Assembly: GCA_022649305.1 (NCBI GenBank)
Contig: JALCNW010000041.1
Location: 1-39,111 of the forward strand
DNA: 39,111 nucleotides
From: Enterobacter sp.
Lineage (GTDB): Bacteria; Pseudomonadota; Gammaproteobacteria; Enterobacterales; Enterobacteriaceae
Reading direction: 5' to 3'
Shown: one piece after another, positions 12,052-23,735 of the stretch
How the letters are laid out: each line of letters begins with the position of its first letter
Position numbering within the stretch: position 1 is the first letter of the stretch
Notes under the pieces: model-generated
What the model saw: only the letters and a program-made list of their open reading frames with translations
Told to the model about the DNA's origin: nothing
The model's database searches: none
Made by a program: the position numbers and the translations under genes

Positions 12052-13119
12052 ATGTTTCTGAAGCTATTTCGTTCTGTCGCAATCGGTTTAGTTGTCGGTG
12101 GCCTTTTACTGGTCACCCTGCCCTCGTTACGTCAGTTCAACAAACTGGCGGCGCCTCAGTTTGACAGTACCGATGAAACGCCTGTCAGTTACAATCAGGC
12201 CGTTCGCCGTGCTGCACCTGCCGTGGTTAACGTCTACAACCGTGGCCTTAACAGCTCCACCCATAACCAACTGGAAATCCGAACGCTCGGTTCCGGAGTG
12301 ATTATGGACGAACGCGGTTACATCATTACAAATAAGCACGTCATCAACGATGCCGATCAGATTATTGTCGCCCTCCAGGATGGACGCGTTTTTGAAGCGT
12401 TGCTGGTTGGCTCAGACAATCTGACCGATCTCGCGGTACTCAAAATTAACGCGACGGGCGGCTTGCCAGTCATCCCCATTAACCGTAAACGTACACCGCA
12501 CATTGGCGACGTCGTGATGGCTATTGGTAACCCGTATAACCTGGGGCAAACCATTACTCAGGGGATTATTAGTGCAACGGGTCGTATCGGCCTGAACCCA
12601 TCAGGCAGGCAGAATTTCCTGCAAACTGACGCCTCCATTAACCACGGTAACTCCGGCGGCGCGCTGGTGAACTCGCTCGGTGAACTGATGGGCATCAATA
12701 CCTTATCCTTTGATAAGAGTAACGATGGTGAAACCCCAGAAGGCATTGGTTTTGCGATCCCGTTCCAGCTAGCAACCAAGATTATGGATAAGCTGATTCG
12801 CGATGGTCGAGTGATCCGTGGCTACATTGGAATTGGTGGACGCGAAATCGCGCCGATGCATTCTCAGGGCGGCGGTATCGATCAGATTCAGGGTATCGTG
12901 GTCAATGAAGTCACCCCTGGTGGTCCAGCGGCTAACGCGGGTCTACAGGTCAATGACGTGATTGTTTCCGTAAATGGGACGCCTGCCGTCTCCGCGCTGG
13001 AGACCATGGATCAGGTTGCAGAGATTCGCCCAGGTTCCATCATTCCGGTTGAAGTGATGCGAAACGATAAGAAGCTTACGTTGCAGGTCACCATTCAGGA
13101 ATATCCGGCAACAAACTAA
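12052..13119 (+). CDS. degS: Site-1 protease DegS, sigma-E stress sensor
   Basis: DegS senses misfolded outer membrane porin C-termini through its PDZ domain and makes the first cut in anti-sigma factor RseA, starting the sigma-E response. The 355-residue protein equals E. coli in length: an uncleaved N-terminal membrane anchor (residues 4-23), the protease domain with His96 (TNKHVI), Asp126 (LTDLAVL) and Ser201 (HGNSGGALV), and a single PDZ domain (about residues 255-355). I chose the ATG at 12052 (MFLKLFRSVAIG), matching E. coli, rather than the in-frame ATG at 12010. The ribosome binding site is poor, in keeping with low expression. Confidence 0.97.
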   Translation: MFLKLFRSVAIGLVVGGLLLVTLPSLRQFNKLAAPQFDSTDETPVSYNQAVRRAAPAVVNVYNRGLNSSTHNQLEIRTLGSGVIMDERGYIITNKHVINDADQIIVALQDGRVFEALLVGSDNLTDLAVLKINATGGLPVIPINRKRTPHIGDVVMAIGNPYNLGQTITQGIISATGRIGLNPSGRQNFLQTDASINHGNSGGALVNSLGELMGINTLSFDKSNDGETPEGIGFAIPFQLATKIMDKLIRDGRVIRGYIGIGGREIAPMHSQGGGIDQIQGIVVNEVTPGGPAANAGLQVNDVIVSVNGTPAVSALETMDQVAEIRPGSIIPVEVMRNDKKLTLQVTIQEYPATN

Positions 13120-13125
13120 GCGCAT

Positions 13126-13163
13126 AAAAAAACCGGAGCGCATTGAGCTGACTCCGGTTTTTT
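13126..13163. terminator. Bidirectional terminator between degS and mdh
   Basis: Arms ACCGGAG (13132-13138) and CTCCGGT (13152-13158) are flanked by seven A on the left and six T on the right, so the hairpin can end transcription of degS on the plus strand and mdh on the minus strand. Confidence 0.88.
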
Positions 13164-13180
13164 ATTGGCTGGTTGTTCGA

Positions 13181-14173
<993 letters not shown>

Positions 14174-14461
14174 TTAATTCAGCAGGTAAATAATTACAAT
14201 TTTCGTAGCTAAAGAATTTGAGGTCACGCGCTTTTCAGCTTCGCCTGAATGCTTATGGACTGAATGCGTCAACGAAGCAGCGAATCAAGAGGTGGTTACA
14301 ATACACCTTCGCTCGCCACCAAAACAACATCATTTTGATAACATTTAATTTACTTTTAAGCTTATTTGCATGGCGTGACCCAGGCATGTTTTCCGATAAC
14401 GAAATTTGATAAAATCGCTCCCTTTCATCACTTTAATTCAACCTACCCCTCTGGCAGATAA

Positions 14462-14499
14462 TTTGCATAAAAATTCATTAACATGCATAATAATGGGGT
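14462..14499 (+). promoter_or_regulatory. Tandem ARG boxes upstream of argR
   Basis: Two 18-bp operator halves fit the ARG consensus (TGAAT-N4-ATTCA core): box 1 at 14462-14479 (TGCATAAAAATTCA core) is strong and box 2 at 14482-14499 (TGCATAATAATGGG core) is weak on its right side. They are two bases apart. They overlap the argR promoter and imply autorepression by arginine-bound ArgR, as known in E. coli. Confidence 0.8.
14463..14491 (+). promoter_or_regulatory. argR promoter
   Basis: TTGCAT (14463-14468) and CATAAT (14486-14491) are separated by 17 bp. Both elements fall inside the ARG boxes, so bound ArgR would cover the promoter. The start would be near 14498, about 28 bases before the argR ATG. 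Confidence 0.65.
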
Positions 14500-14522
14500 T
14501 TATTTCGTCAAAATCCGGGTGA

Positions 14523-14996
<474 letters not shown>

Positions 14997-15373
14997 TCCC
15001 CCTTCCCTGCTGCCCCTGGTAGCGGGGAAACTTCTGCCCCCACGCTAAGATCCCCTACATCCTGTTGCTTCTGACTTTGACTAATAGTGCTTTTTACTGT
15101 CTTTTGGTATGCACGTGGTGAATGCCAAATCAAAAAATCGCACAAAATATCAAAATCACATATCCCTATGATTTTACTGAAATAACAAAAAAAATATGAT
15201 GAAATAATAACCATTTTTATGCAATTTGGTTATATAAATTCGACTACTTAACACCTAATAACGAGGGAAACCATTAGTCTGGTATTAATTTTTAGCGTGA
15301 TTAGTGTATACTTGATTTTGTGATGAGGGTCACGAAATGAATGACCCCAATAAATTCGACGAGGTAAAGAATC
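14997..15373. other. Intergenic region between argR and yhcN
   Basis: This 377-bp stretch is AT-rich. It holds a possible argR 3' hairpin (TTCCCTGCT with AGCGGGGAA, 15003-15029, no T-run), a -10-like TATACT at 15307-15312 without a good -35, and a small inverted repeat GGGTCA/TGACCC (15327-15347) in the yhcN leader. No gene is supported; the minus-strand frame at 14993-15214 is low-complexity. Confidence 0.55.
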
Positions 15374-15637
15374 ATGAAAATCAAAACAACTGTAGCGGCT
15401 CTTAGCGTTCTGTCAGTCCTGTCTTTCGGTGCTTTCGCAGCCGATTCGATTAATGCGGATCAGGCTCAATCCCGTCAGGCAATGGGCACCGTATCCGTCG
15501 GCGCAATCGGTACTTCCCCAATGGATATGAAAGAGATGCTGAATAAAAAAGCTGAAGAGCAAGGTGCGTCATCTTATCGCGTGATTGAAGCGCGCTCTGG
15601 CGACCACTGGCATGCAACGGCTGAGCTGTACAAATAA
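15374..15637 (+). CDS. yhcN: YhcN, small secreted stress protein (DUF1471/YhcN family)
   Basis: This 87-residue protein matches E. coli YhcN in length and over its full extent. It has a signal peptide (KIKTTVAALSVLSVLSFGAFA, cleaved after residue 22) and a small DUF1471 domain with the family pattern GTVSVGAIGTSPMDMKEMLNKKAEE, then ASSYRV and GDHWHATAELYK at the C-terminus. Family members such as YhcN, BhsA and McbA are linked to stress and biofilm responses; E. coli YhcN has been tied to hydrogen peroxide and acid stress. A paralogue lies directly downstream in the same direction. Confidence 0.93.
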   Translation: MKIKTTVAALSVLSVLSFGAFAADSINADQAQSRQAMGTVSVGAIGTSPMDMKEMLNKKAEEQGASSYRVIEARSGDHWHATAELYK

Positions 15638-15743
15638 GAACGACCGTCACTGTAGAAATCATTATCCACTTAACGGCACCAGGCATAAAAAAAGCGGTTA
15701 AACCCTTCTCGCCGTTGAGCTAACATTTTGAGGAATAACGACT

Positions 15744-16010
15744 ATGAACACTAAATTAATCATCGCAACCCTTGGTCTGGCTTCTGTTCTCTCTTTTGGT
15801 GCCAGCGCCGCTGTGCAGCAGGTGAACACCGAGCAAGCACAAAATCTGCAATCCATGGGTAGCGTATCCGTATCGTCAGTTGCGGGATCTCCGATGGATA
15901 TCCGTCAGGCACTCTCCGCAAAAGCTGAAAAAGCAGGTGCCAGCAGCTATCGCGTCACTGAGTTGAACCAGGGTGACCACTGGCACGCAACGGCTGAACT
16001 GTACAAATAA
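15744..16010 (+). CDS. YhcN-like periplasmic protein (DUF1471), tandem paralogue
   Basis: This 88-residue protein has the same plan as its upstream neighbour YhcN: signal peptide (IIATLGLASVLSFGASA, cleavage near residue 22), then a DUF1471 domain with GSVSVSSVAGSPMDIRQALSAKAEKAGASSYRV and a C-terminal GDHWHATAELYK identical to that of YhcN over 12 residues. The two share perhaps half their residues, so this is an old or diverged duplication. It has its own ribosome binding site (TGAGGA) and is followed by a strong terminator. The gap to yhcN is 106 bp with no terminator I recognise, so co-transcription is possible. The function is unknown; E. coli K-12 has no second copy at this spot as I recall. 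Confidence 0.88.
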   Translation: MNTKLIIATLGLASVLSFGASAAVQQVNTEQAQNLQSMGSVSVSSVAGSPMDIRQALSAKAEKAGASSYRVTELNQGDHWHATAELYK

Positions 16011-16038
16011 ACCCTCGTCGTATCTGATCATACGACTT

Positions 16039-16067
16039 GCCCCTGACGGTTTGTCAGGGGCTTTTTT
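16039..16067 (+). terminator. Intrinsic terminator after the yhcN pair
   Basis: A perfect 9-bp stem GCCCCTGAC/GTCAGGGGC with loop GGTTT is followed by six T residues, immediately before the convergent yhcO. Confidence 0.92.
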
Positions 16068-16078
16068 ATCGCTGTTAA

Positions 16079-16351
16079 TCAGTGACGAGCATTGAATCGT
16101 AATTGCCCTTCCAGCTCTTCCTCTGCTTCATCAAATAACAAAACCAGTGCCCCAAAGCGCCGACGAAGCTTATCCGGCAAATGGATAAACTCGATTTCCA
16201 GCGGTAGAGGCAAGACCCCCCCCACCAGCACATCCCACAGCGAATCAAGATTAGTGACTTTCCCCTTTTCAATGCCAAAGGTTCGCGAAAACTCGCGGTA
16301 GAAGTCTTCCTGGCTGTCGATCTCGTCAAAGTCAAAGGTATAGATATTCAT
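16079..16351 (-). CDS. yhcO: Barstar-family protein YhcO
   Basis: The 90-residue acidic protein matches E. coli YhcO from [21 protein letters not shown] to the C-terminal [14 protein letters not shown]. It belongs to the barstar (RNase inhibitor) family; the segment [11 protein letters not shown] is the family core. No barnase-type RNase gene is beside it, so it is not an obvious toxin-antitoxin pair and its partner is unknown. It lies 46 bp downstream of the aldehyde dehydrogenase gene on the same strand and may be co-transcribed with it. Confidence 0.92.
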   Translation of the reverse strand: MNIYTFDFDEIDSQEDFYREFSRTFGIEKGKVTNLDSLWDVLVGGVLPLPLEIEFIHLPDKLRRRFGALVLLFDEAEEELEGQLRFNARH

Positions 16352-16397
16352 GCCCGCTACCCCGTCCAGACGGGCGACCCTGTCGCCCTGACGATAG

Positions 16398-17852
16398 TTA
16401 TAATCCCCCGATATGCAGGGTTTTCACTTCCAGAAACTCTTCCAGGCCCAGAACCGAACCTTCCCGACCCAGACCTGATTCTTTTACGCCGCCGAAGGGT
16501 GCCAGCTCCGTGGAAACCGCACATTCGTTAATGCCAATCATCCCACTTTCGATCGCCTGCGAGACGCGAAATACCCGCTGAAGGTTTTGCGTGTAAAAGT
16601 AGGCCGCCAGACCAAAGGGTGTATTGTTCGCGCGCTGAATGACTTCGTCTTCCGACGTGAAGCGAAAACAGGCCGCGACCGGACCAAAAGTCTCTTCTTC
16701 GGCAAGCTTCATCCCTTCGTGGCAGTCACCTAAAACGGTCGGCAGCCAGAAGTTACCGCCGAGCGAATGCGGTTTTCCGCCCGCCAGCACGGTTGCGCCT
16801 TTCGCGACAGCATCGTCTACATGCTCACGCACTTTATCAACGGCAGCAGGTTCGATAAGCGGTCCAACGACGACGCCCTCCTCCAGACCATTGCCCACCT
16901 TCAGCGCATTGACCGCGTCGGCGAGTTTGGTCACGAAGGTATCGTAGACCGATTCCTGGATGTAGAAGCGGTTCACGCTAACGCATACCTGCCCCGCGTT
17001 ACGGAATTTATTCGCGATTGCGCCTTTCACGGCAGCGTCGATATCCGCATCCTCAAACACGATATAAGGCGCGTTCCCCCCAAGCTCCATAGAGACTTTC
17101 TTCATGGTTTCGGCAGCATTGCGCACCAGCGTTTTGCCGACGGCGGTGGAGCCGGTGAAGGAAATTTTGCGCACGTCGTGGCTGGCCATAATCGCATCGC
17201 TTATCTCATGCGTATTACCCGCCACGGCGTTGAGTACTCCGTCCGGTACGCCCGCTTTTTTGGCAAGCGTCAGGAGCGCAAAGGCGCTCAGCGGAGTATT
17301 GTTCGCGGGTTTAATCACCCCGGTACAGCCTGCGGCGAGTGCCGGGCCAAGCTTGCGGGTCAGCATAGCCATGGGGAAATTCCACGGCGTGATTGCGGCG
17401 ACGACGCCGATGGGTTCACGCGTGGCAAGAATGCGCGAGCCCGGTTTAATCGACGGGATAATTTCGCCGTTGGCGCGTTTCGCCTGCTCGGCAAACCATT
17501 GAATAAAGCTGGCGGCATATTCCACTTCGCCTTCCGCTTCCTTAAGCGGTTTGCCTTGTTCAGTGGTCATAAGCTGCCCAAGCCAGCGCTTATTTTCGAT
17601 AATCAGTTCGTACCAGCGGTAAAGAATCGTTGAGCGCTCTTTAGCGGTTTTCGCACGCCACGCCGGGAAGGCACGACTCGCCGCTGCGATCGCGTCTTCG
17701 GTCTCTTTTTTGCCAGCCTTCGCGACTTTAGCAATGACTTCACCTGTCGCGGGGTTTAAGACGTCAAAGGTGGTGTCCAACGTTTTCCATACGCCGTCGA
17801 CCAGAAATCCGGTTTGAAAAAGCGCGTTGTCCTGGAGAGTCTGGGTGGTCAT
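16398..17852 (-). CDS. Aldehyde dehydrogenase, probable succinate-semialdehyde dehydrogenase (GabD-like)
   Basis: The 484-residue protein is a full-length NAD(P)-dependent aldehyde dehydrogenase. It has the oxyanion-site Asn158 (TPWNFP), cofactor-site Lys181 ([15 protein letters not shown]), the FTGSTAVGK turn (residues 232-240), the general base Glu257 (SMELGGN) and the nucleophile Cys290 ([13 protein letters not shown]), and the EETFGPV motif. The [13 protein letters not shown] and FTGSTAVGK segments are closest to GabD-type succinate/glutarate semialdehyde dehydrogenases, but the true substrate is not shown by sequence. I chose the ATG at 17852 with AGGAGG four bases upstream; a longer frame to 17924 adds 24 unlikely residues. 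In E. coli K-12 no gene occupies this place between yhcO and aaeB, so it is an accessory gene here. Confidence 0.9.
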   Translation of the reverse strand: MTTQTLQDNALFQTGFLVDGVWKTLDTTFDVLNPATGEVIAKVAKAGKKETEDAIAAASRAFPAWRAKTAKERSTILYRWYELIIENKRWLGQLMTTEQGKPLKEAEGEVEYAASFIQWFAEQAKRANGEIIPSIKPGSRILATREPIGVVAAITPWNFPMAMLTRKLGPALAAGCTGVIKPANNTPLSAFALLTLAKKAGVPDGVLNAVAGNTHEISDAIMASHDVRKISFTGSTAVGKTLVRNAAETMKKVSMELGGNAPYIVFEDADIDAAVKGAIANKFRNAGQVCVSVNRFYIQESVYDTFVTKLADAVNALKVGNGLEEGVVVGPLIEPAAVDKVREHVDDAVAKGATVLAGGKPHSLGGNFWLPTVLGDCHEGMKLAEEETFGPVAACFRFTSEDEVIQRANNTPFGLAAYFYTQNLQRVFRVSQAIESGMIGINECAVSTELAPFGGVKESGLGREGSVLGLEEFLEVKTLHIGGL

Positions 17853-17901
17853 GTGTCCTCCTGATCTGGATTTAAGAACCTGCAGGAGTAAGTATAGCCA
17901 C

Positions 17902-17930
17902 AAAAAAACCGACGCTTTTGGCATCGGTTT
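17902..17930 (-). terminator. Intrinsic terminator after aaeB
   Basis: On the minus strand AAACCGATGC pairs with GCGTCGGTTT (one wobble pair), loop CAAAA, followed by a run of seven T. It ends the aaeXAB transcript before the aldehyde dehydrogenase gene, so the latter should have its own promoter. Confidence 0.85.
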
Positions 17931-17939
17931 TATGAGTGA

Positions 17940-19907
17940 TCAACTGTCTGTCAGCGCGTTTTGATAGCGGTGCAACATCTCGGTCAGACGCCGAACCGGT
18001 TCCGTCACCTGCGGCGGCGCTTCCCAGATAAGCAGCTTCTCCTGATAAATATTCAGCTCATTCAGAAGCTGGCCGAAGTAGCGCCGACGTTTATCATCGT
18101 TAGAGGCCGAAATAACCCGATCGGCGGTATGACGCAGCTGGCGGTGAAACGCGGAGAGATCGTCATTGACAGGGATTGGCGCGTTACGCAGACGTTGGTG
18201 CGCGATGATCATCGTTAATGCCAGACGGAATTTGGCGATATCCCCGGGGAATTTGGTCAGCAGTAAAAACAACTGCTGATAAAGCGCGGGCAGATGATTC
18301 TCTTTACGCCGGGCGGTGTTGGTGGTCATCGCTGATACCGCGGCAGAGACAAACTGGTTTAACAGAACACGTCCGGTGCGCGCCTGCGAATTATCACGTA
18401 CCAGAAGAATGACCATCATTGCCAGGAAACAGCCCACCAGTTGACCCAACGCGCTGTCCAGGAACTGGCTGAAGTGGAACGTCATTGGGTTATCGAGCAC
18501 CAGAATATTAATGGTGCTCGCTAACGCCCCAAGCGATCCCAAACGTCGTTTTTGCACCTCAATGCCAATAAAGAACGCCAGCACCGCAAGACTAATGCAC
18601 AGTAGCAACATGCTTTGTTGGGTGGACGGGAGAACGACCAGGAAGTAAAACGCACCAATAGGCAGCGCGGCTATCGCACCGTACAAGAAGTCGATTGCCA
18701 CCATACGTGGGTTGGGTAAGCGCATCGCCAGCGACGTGACAACCGCAATCATCACCATCGCGCCGTTACCAGAGGTCCAGCCGGTCCACAGCCAAAATAA
18801 GGTCCCGAGCATACAGGCCAGCGTGGTACGCCAGAAATTGACCATCGCATGATGTCTTTCCGCCGACTCCGCTTTAATGACAACCTCGCTTTGCAGAACC
18901 TCTTCTTCGGTAGCGCTAATCTTCGTATTACTGATAACACCGCGCTTGAACAGCAGATAACGCGTCGCCGCGCCGACCCAGGTGTAGATGGTGACCGGCG
19001 TATCACGCTCACCGGTCCAGGCAATCACCCGACGCATACGCTTGAGCTGTTTATGGACGTCCTGCACCGTTTGAACGGGCTCTTCGAATAGCTCGCGGAA
19101 CGTATCAGTAACCGATTCCGGGCGAGTGTTTTGAATTAAATAGGTTTCGCACGCCTGGGTAATGAGCGTCAGTGAGACGGTATTGATGGCTTTGAGGCGG
19201 CGGTTGGCGCGGGACCAGCGGGACGATTCCATATTCAGGTTGCTGCGCATCCCTTCAAGCGCAGCAGTACGACGCACTAACGTGCCCCAGGCTTTATCAA
19301 CTTCTTCGCTGTCGCCATGCTTAATGCACAGCTGCATCAGTTGATACTGGCTAACGATGAGCGCATCCAGCTCAAGATCGACCTCCTGCTTGATGGAACG
19401 CGGGGAAAAGAGCAAATCGGCCACAATGGCGCAGACGATACCGATGACAATTTCGCTACAGCGCTCAAGCGCGAACTGCGGTGCCAGAAGCGGTTCCGCC
19501 TGGATCGTAATGACAATGATCAGCGCGGTATAACCAGAAAGTCCCCATGCATAGGAGTTCTCAATCTTGACCAGCGATGAGACCCAGGTACAAAAACCCG
19601 CCCAAATGCAGCAGACCATCAGCATCAGCAGCGGAGCGCGAATCATCGTAATGATGATGGTCAGCGCGGCAATACAGCCGATAAAGGTGCCGACAATGCG
19701 TAACATCCCACGATAGCGAATCGCGCCGGAATAAGGCTCTCCCCCGGCGGCGAACGCCGGACCGGCCGCCACGATAGCCGCCGTCAATACTGCCCAGCGA
19801 GGCGTTTCAAGCTGAAAGTGAAAACCAACAAATAGCGCGAGCACGATGGCGCACGCCAGCTTAAGGGCAAAGCGAATATGCTGGCTGGCGATGGAAAAAA
19901 TACCCAT
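17940..19907 (-). CDS. aaeB: p-Hydroxybenzoic acid efflux pump subunit AaeB
   Basis: AaeB is the inner membrane subunit of the AaeAB pump, which exports aromatic carboxylic acids such as p-hydroxybenzoate as a metabolic relief valve. The 655-residue length equals E. coli. It has the FUSC-family layout: an N-terminal block of membrane helices ([19 protein letters not shown] onward, to about residue 165), a long cytoplasmic region (about 170-355), and a second membrane block (about 360-500), then a soluble C-terminal tail. It begins five bases after the aaeA stop. Confidence 0.96.
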   Translation of the reverse strand: MGIFSIASQHIRFALKLACAIVLALFVGFHFQLETPRWAVLTAAIVAAGPAFAAGGEPYSGAIRYRGMLRIVGTFIGCIAALTIIITMIRAPLLMLMVCCIWAGFCTWVSSLVKIENSYAWGLSGYTALIIVITIQAEPLLAPQFALERCSEIVIGIVCAIVADLLFSPRSIKQEVDLELDALIVSQYQLMQLCIKHGDSEEVDKAWGTLVRRTAALEGMRSNLNMESSRWSRANRRLKAINTVSLTLITQACETYLIQNTRPESVTDTFRELFEEPVQTVQDVHKQLKRMRRVIAWTGERDTPVTIYTWVGAATRYLLFKRGVISNTKISATEEEVLQSEVVIKAESAERHHAMVNFWRTTLACMLGTLFWLWTGWTSGNGAMVMIAVVTSLAMRLPNPRMVAIDFLYGAIAALPIGAFYFLVVLPSTQQSMLLLCISLAVLAFFIGIEVQKRRLGSLGALASTINILVLDNPMTFHFSQFLDSALGQLVGCFLAMMVILLVRDNSQARTGRVLLNQFVSAAVSAMTTNTARRKENHLPALYQQLFLLLTKFPGDIAKFRLALTMIIAHQRLRNAPIPVNDDLSAFHRQLRHTADRVISASNDDKRRRYFGQLLNELNIYQEKLLIWEAPPQVTEPVRRLTEMLHRYQNALTDS

Positions 19908-19912
19908 AACGC

Positions 19913-20845
19913 TTAACCGAACTCACGCAGACGGTGAGCAATCTTACGGAACAGAGAATCGTTATGCGTGTCGCGATCCTTCTCGCCAGTGATGACAACC
20001 GTGGCCGTCGTGCCAGCAGGCCATAGGTTACCCTGCTCTTCATCCAGACGAATACGGACCGGCACGCGCTGCGCCAGACGTACCCACTCAAGGTTGGAAT
20101 CGACCGTGGCCATCCCTTTCGTATCGCGAGTCGCACTGGAATTGGTGACGCCCGCGGCAATGCTATCGACCGTTCCTTTCAGAACGCGATTGCTCCCAAG
20201 CGGGGTGATTTCAGCGCGATAACCCGGGCGTACGCCTTCGAGTTTGGTCTCTTCCATATACGCCAGAATATAGAAAGAGTGCTGTTTGACTAACGCCACA
20301 GCGGTGGAACCACGGGTAATAAATTCACCGGTATAGACGTTCAGGTTGGTTATCCAGCCAGCGGACGGCGCGCGAATCACGGTTCGTTCGAGATCTAATT
20401 GCGCCAGGTCACGCGTGGCTTCCGCTTTAGCTAACTGATGCAGCACGGTTTGCAGCACGTTATTGGACTGGTCGATCTCTTCACGAGACATAGCCTGAAT
20501 GCCCAGTTGATTACGACGCCCTGCCTCACGGCGCTTTTCCGTCACCAGAGCTTGATAATAGGCGACATCTGCCTGAGCCTCTTCTAACGCTTTTTGATAG
20601 CGAGGCTGATCGATGGTAAAGAGCACCTGATCTTTTTTTACCAGTTGGTTGTCGTGTACGTTAACGGCAGTAATCAGGCCGGCGACATCCGGAGCGATGG
20701 CGACGATATCTGCGCTGAAACGCGCATCGCGCGTCCAGGGTGATTCAGTGTAATAAACCCACGCGCGGGAAATCGCGAAAAACGCCAGGATAACCAAAAC
20801 CACGGTGATGGCGGTGCGGGAGATTTTTCTTGTTAGTGTTTTCAC
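19913..20845 (-). CDS. aaeA: Efflux pump periplasmic adaptor AaeA (HlyD/MFP family)
   Basis: AaeA is the membrane fusion subunit that joins AaeB to an outer membrane channel. From a GTG start at 20845 it has 310 residues, exactly the E. coli length, beginning (M)[15 protein letters not shown] lies five bases upstream. An upstream TTG would add five residues but has no support. Visible are an N-terminal membrane anchor ([20 protein letters not shown]), the lipoyl half [29 protein letters not shown], an alpha-hairpin region (residues 80-150), and the barrel segment [11 protein letters not shown]. It lies between aaeX and aaeB in one operon. Confidence 0.95.
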   Translation of the reverse strand: MKTLTRKISRTAITVVLVILAFFAISRAWVYYTESPWTRDARFSADIVAIAPDVAGLITAVNVHDNQLVKKDQVLFTIDQPRYQKALEEAQADVAYYQALVTEKRREAGRRNQLGIQAMSREEIDQSNNVLQTVLHQLAKAEATRDLAQLDLERTVIRAPSAGWITNLNVYTGEFITRGSTAVALVKQHSFYILAYMEETKLEGVRPGYRAEITPLGSNRVLKGTVDSIAAGVTNSSATRDTKGMATVDSNLEWVRLAQRVPVRIRLDEEQGNLWPAGTTATVVITGEKDRDTHNDSLFRKIAHRLREFG

Positions 20846-20852
20846 ATCGACC

Positions 20853-21056
20853 TCAGACAAACATGCGCGATATTAAGTAAAACAGGCAGCAGTAAAGCGC
20901 GGTATTAAACAATGCAGGGTGCCAGACAAAATCATAGATCCCGGTTGGGACCAGCACCTTACGCACCAGCCAGAAAATCGCCAGTGATAAAAGAAGCTCA
21001 AAGAATATCGGCGGGAACGACAAACCGAACACCACGATAACGGGAAACAGACTCAT
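20853..21056 (-). CDS. aaeX: Small membrane protein AaeX (DUF1656)
   Basis: This 67-residue protein has the same length as E. coli AaeX and matches it nearly everywhere. It has two membrane helices ([26 protein letters not shown] and the C-terminal [20 protein letters not shown]) linked by the conserved [16 protein letters not shown] loop. I chose the ATG at 21056 ([11 protein letters not shown]) with AAGG five bases upstream, discarding a 22-residue upstream extension. It is the first gene of aaeXAB; its exact job in efflux is not known. Confidence 0.94.
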   Translation of the reverse strand: MSLFPVIVVFGLSFPPIFFELLLSLAIFWLVRKVLVPTGIYDFVWHPALFNTALYCCLFYLISRMFV

Positions 21057-21200
21057 GTTGACCTTGATTAGGAAGCGTGCAGGCGACAGTATTTTTAAGC
21101 TTGCGCCACCGCAGGAGGGCAAGAAAACCGTGCGGGAGTGGCGTGGCTGTTATGTAATGAATGATATATTACCGTAACTGTTATGCTGTTATCTATAATA

Positions 21201-21216
21201 TGTGATCTAAATCACT
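21201..21216. promoter_or_regulatory. CRP/FNR-type palindrome between aaeX and aaeR
   Basis: TGTGA-TCTAAA-TCACT matches the CRP consensus TGTGA-N6-TCACA at 9 of 10 positions; its inner TGAT-N4-ATCA also fits the FNR core. It lies 18 bases before the aaeR ATG, and downstream of a TATAAT at 21194-21199. At that place it would block aaeR transcription from this -10, while on the other strand it sits far enough upstream to help aaeXAB. The regulator is inferred. Confidence 0.6.
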
Positions 21217-21234
21217 TTTAAGCCAGAGTGAACA

Positions 21235-22161
21235 ATGGAACGTCTAAAACGCATGTCAGTGTTTGCCAAAGTCGTCGAATTCGGCTCTTTTACCGCAGCT
21301 GCCCGACAGCTTCAGATGAGCGTTTCGTCCATCAGCCAGACGGTATCGAAACTTGAAGATGAGCTTCAGGTGAAGCTCCTAAACCGCAGCACGCGCAGCA
21401 TTGGACTGACGGAAGCCGGGAAAATTTATTATCAGGGCTGTCGTCGTATGCTGCACGAAGTACAGGATGTTCACGAGCAGCTTTACGCCTTTAACAACAC
21501 CCCTATCGGAACGCTGCGCATTGGGTGTTCTTCAACTATGGCACAAAATGTCCTGGCGGGCATGACGGCGGAGATGCTCAAAGAGTATCCAGGGCTGACG
21601 GTCAATCTGGTCACCGGAATACCGGCTCCAGACCTGATTGCTGATGGGCTGGACGTGGTGATCCGCGTTGGCGCATTACAGGACTCCAGCCTTTTCTCAC
21701 GCCGTCTTGGCAGCATGCCGATGGTGGTTTGCGCTTCAAAAAACTATCTTGCGCAGTTTGGCGTGCCGGAAAAGCCCGCCGATCTCAGCAACCATTCCTG
21801 GCTGGAGTATAGCGTCCGCCCCGATAATGCGTTTGAACTGATTGCGCCAGAAGGGCTTTCAACCAAATTGCTTCCGCAAGGCAGGTTCGTCACCAACGAT
21901 CCGATGACGATCTCACGTTGGCTGGTTGCCGGTGCGGGGATCGCGTATGTCCCACTTATGTGGGTGATCAAAGAGATCAATAGCGGTGAGCTGGAGATCC
22001 TGTTCCCGCGCTATCAATCCGATCCGCGCCCGGTGTATGCCCTGTATACCGAAAAGGACAAACTGCCGCTCAAGGTGCAGGTATGTATTAACTATCTGAC
22101 GGAATATTTCGTTGAAGTCGCGGAGCTGTATCAGGGAATGCGAGGAAGAAGAAAGGAATAA
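21235..22161 (+). CDS. aaeR: LysR-type regulator AaeR
   Basis: AaeR activates aaeXAB in response to aromatic carboxylic acids. The 308-residue protein (309 in E. coli) has the N-terminal LysR helix-turn-helix (FTAAARQLQMSVSSISQTVSKLEDELQVKLLNRSTRS, residues 19-55) and a substrate-binding domain (GTLRIGCSSTMAQNVLAG onward, about 92-295). It is transcribed away from aaeX across a 178-bp gap that should carry its binding sites. It is convergent with tldD. Confidence 0.93.
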   Translation: MERLKRMSVFAKVVEFGSFTAAARQLQMSVSSISQTVSKLEDELQVKLLNRSTRSIGLTEAGKIYYQGCRRMLHEVQDVHEQLYAFNNTPIGTLRIGCSSTMAQNVLAGMTAEMLKEYPGLTVNLVTGIPAPDLIADGLDVVIRVGALQDSSLFSRRLGSMPMVVCASKNYLAQFGVPEKPADLSNHSWLEYSVRPDNAFELIAPEGLSTKLLPQGRFVTNDPMTISRWLVAGAGIAYVPLMWVIKEINSGELEILFPRYQSDPRPVYALYTEKDKLPLKVQVCINYLTEYFVEVAELYQGMRGRRKE

Positions 22162-22162
22162 C

Positions 22163-22189
22163 CTGATGCCCTCCGAGGGAGGGCATCAG
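22163..22189. repeat. Perfect 12-bp hairpin between aaeR and tldD
   Basis: CTGATGCCCTCC (22163-22174) and GGAGGGCATCAG (22178-22189) pair without mismatch around a GAG loop, directly after the aaeR stop and 10 bases before the tldD 3' end. Neither strand has a clear T-run, so it may be a Rho-assisted or 3'-stabilising structure shared by both convergent genes. Confidence 0.75.
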
Positions 22190-22199
22190 AAAACAACAA

Positions 22200-23735
<1,536 letters not shown>

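Noticed and set aside
16079..16351. YhcO as the antitoxin of a toxin-antitoxin pair
   Set aside because: It is barstar-like, but no barnase-type RNase gene is adjacent; the neighbours are a dehydrogenase and YhcN proteins.
16767..17633. 288-codon plus-strand frame opposite the aldehyde dehydrogenase
   Set aside because: Antisense shadow of a gene whose catalytic motifs are intact; no independent support.
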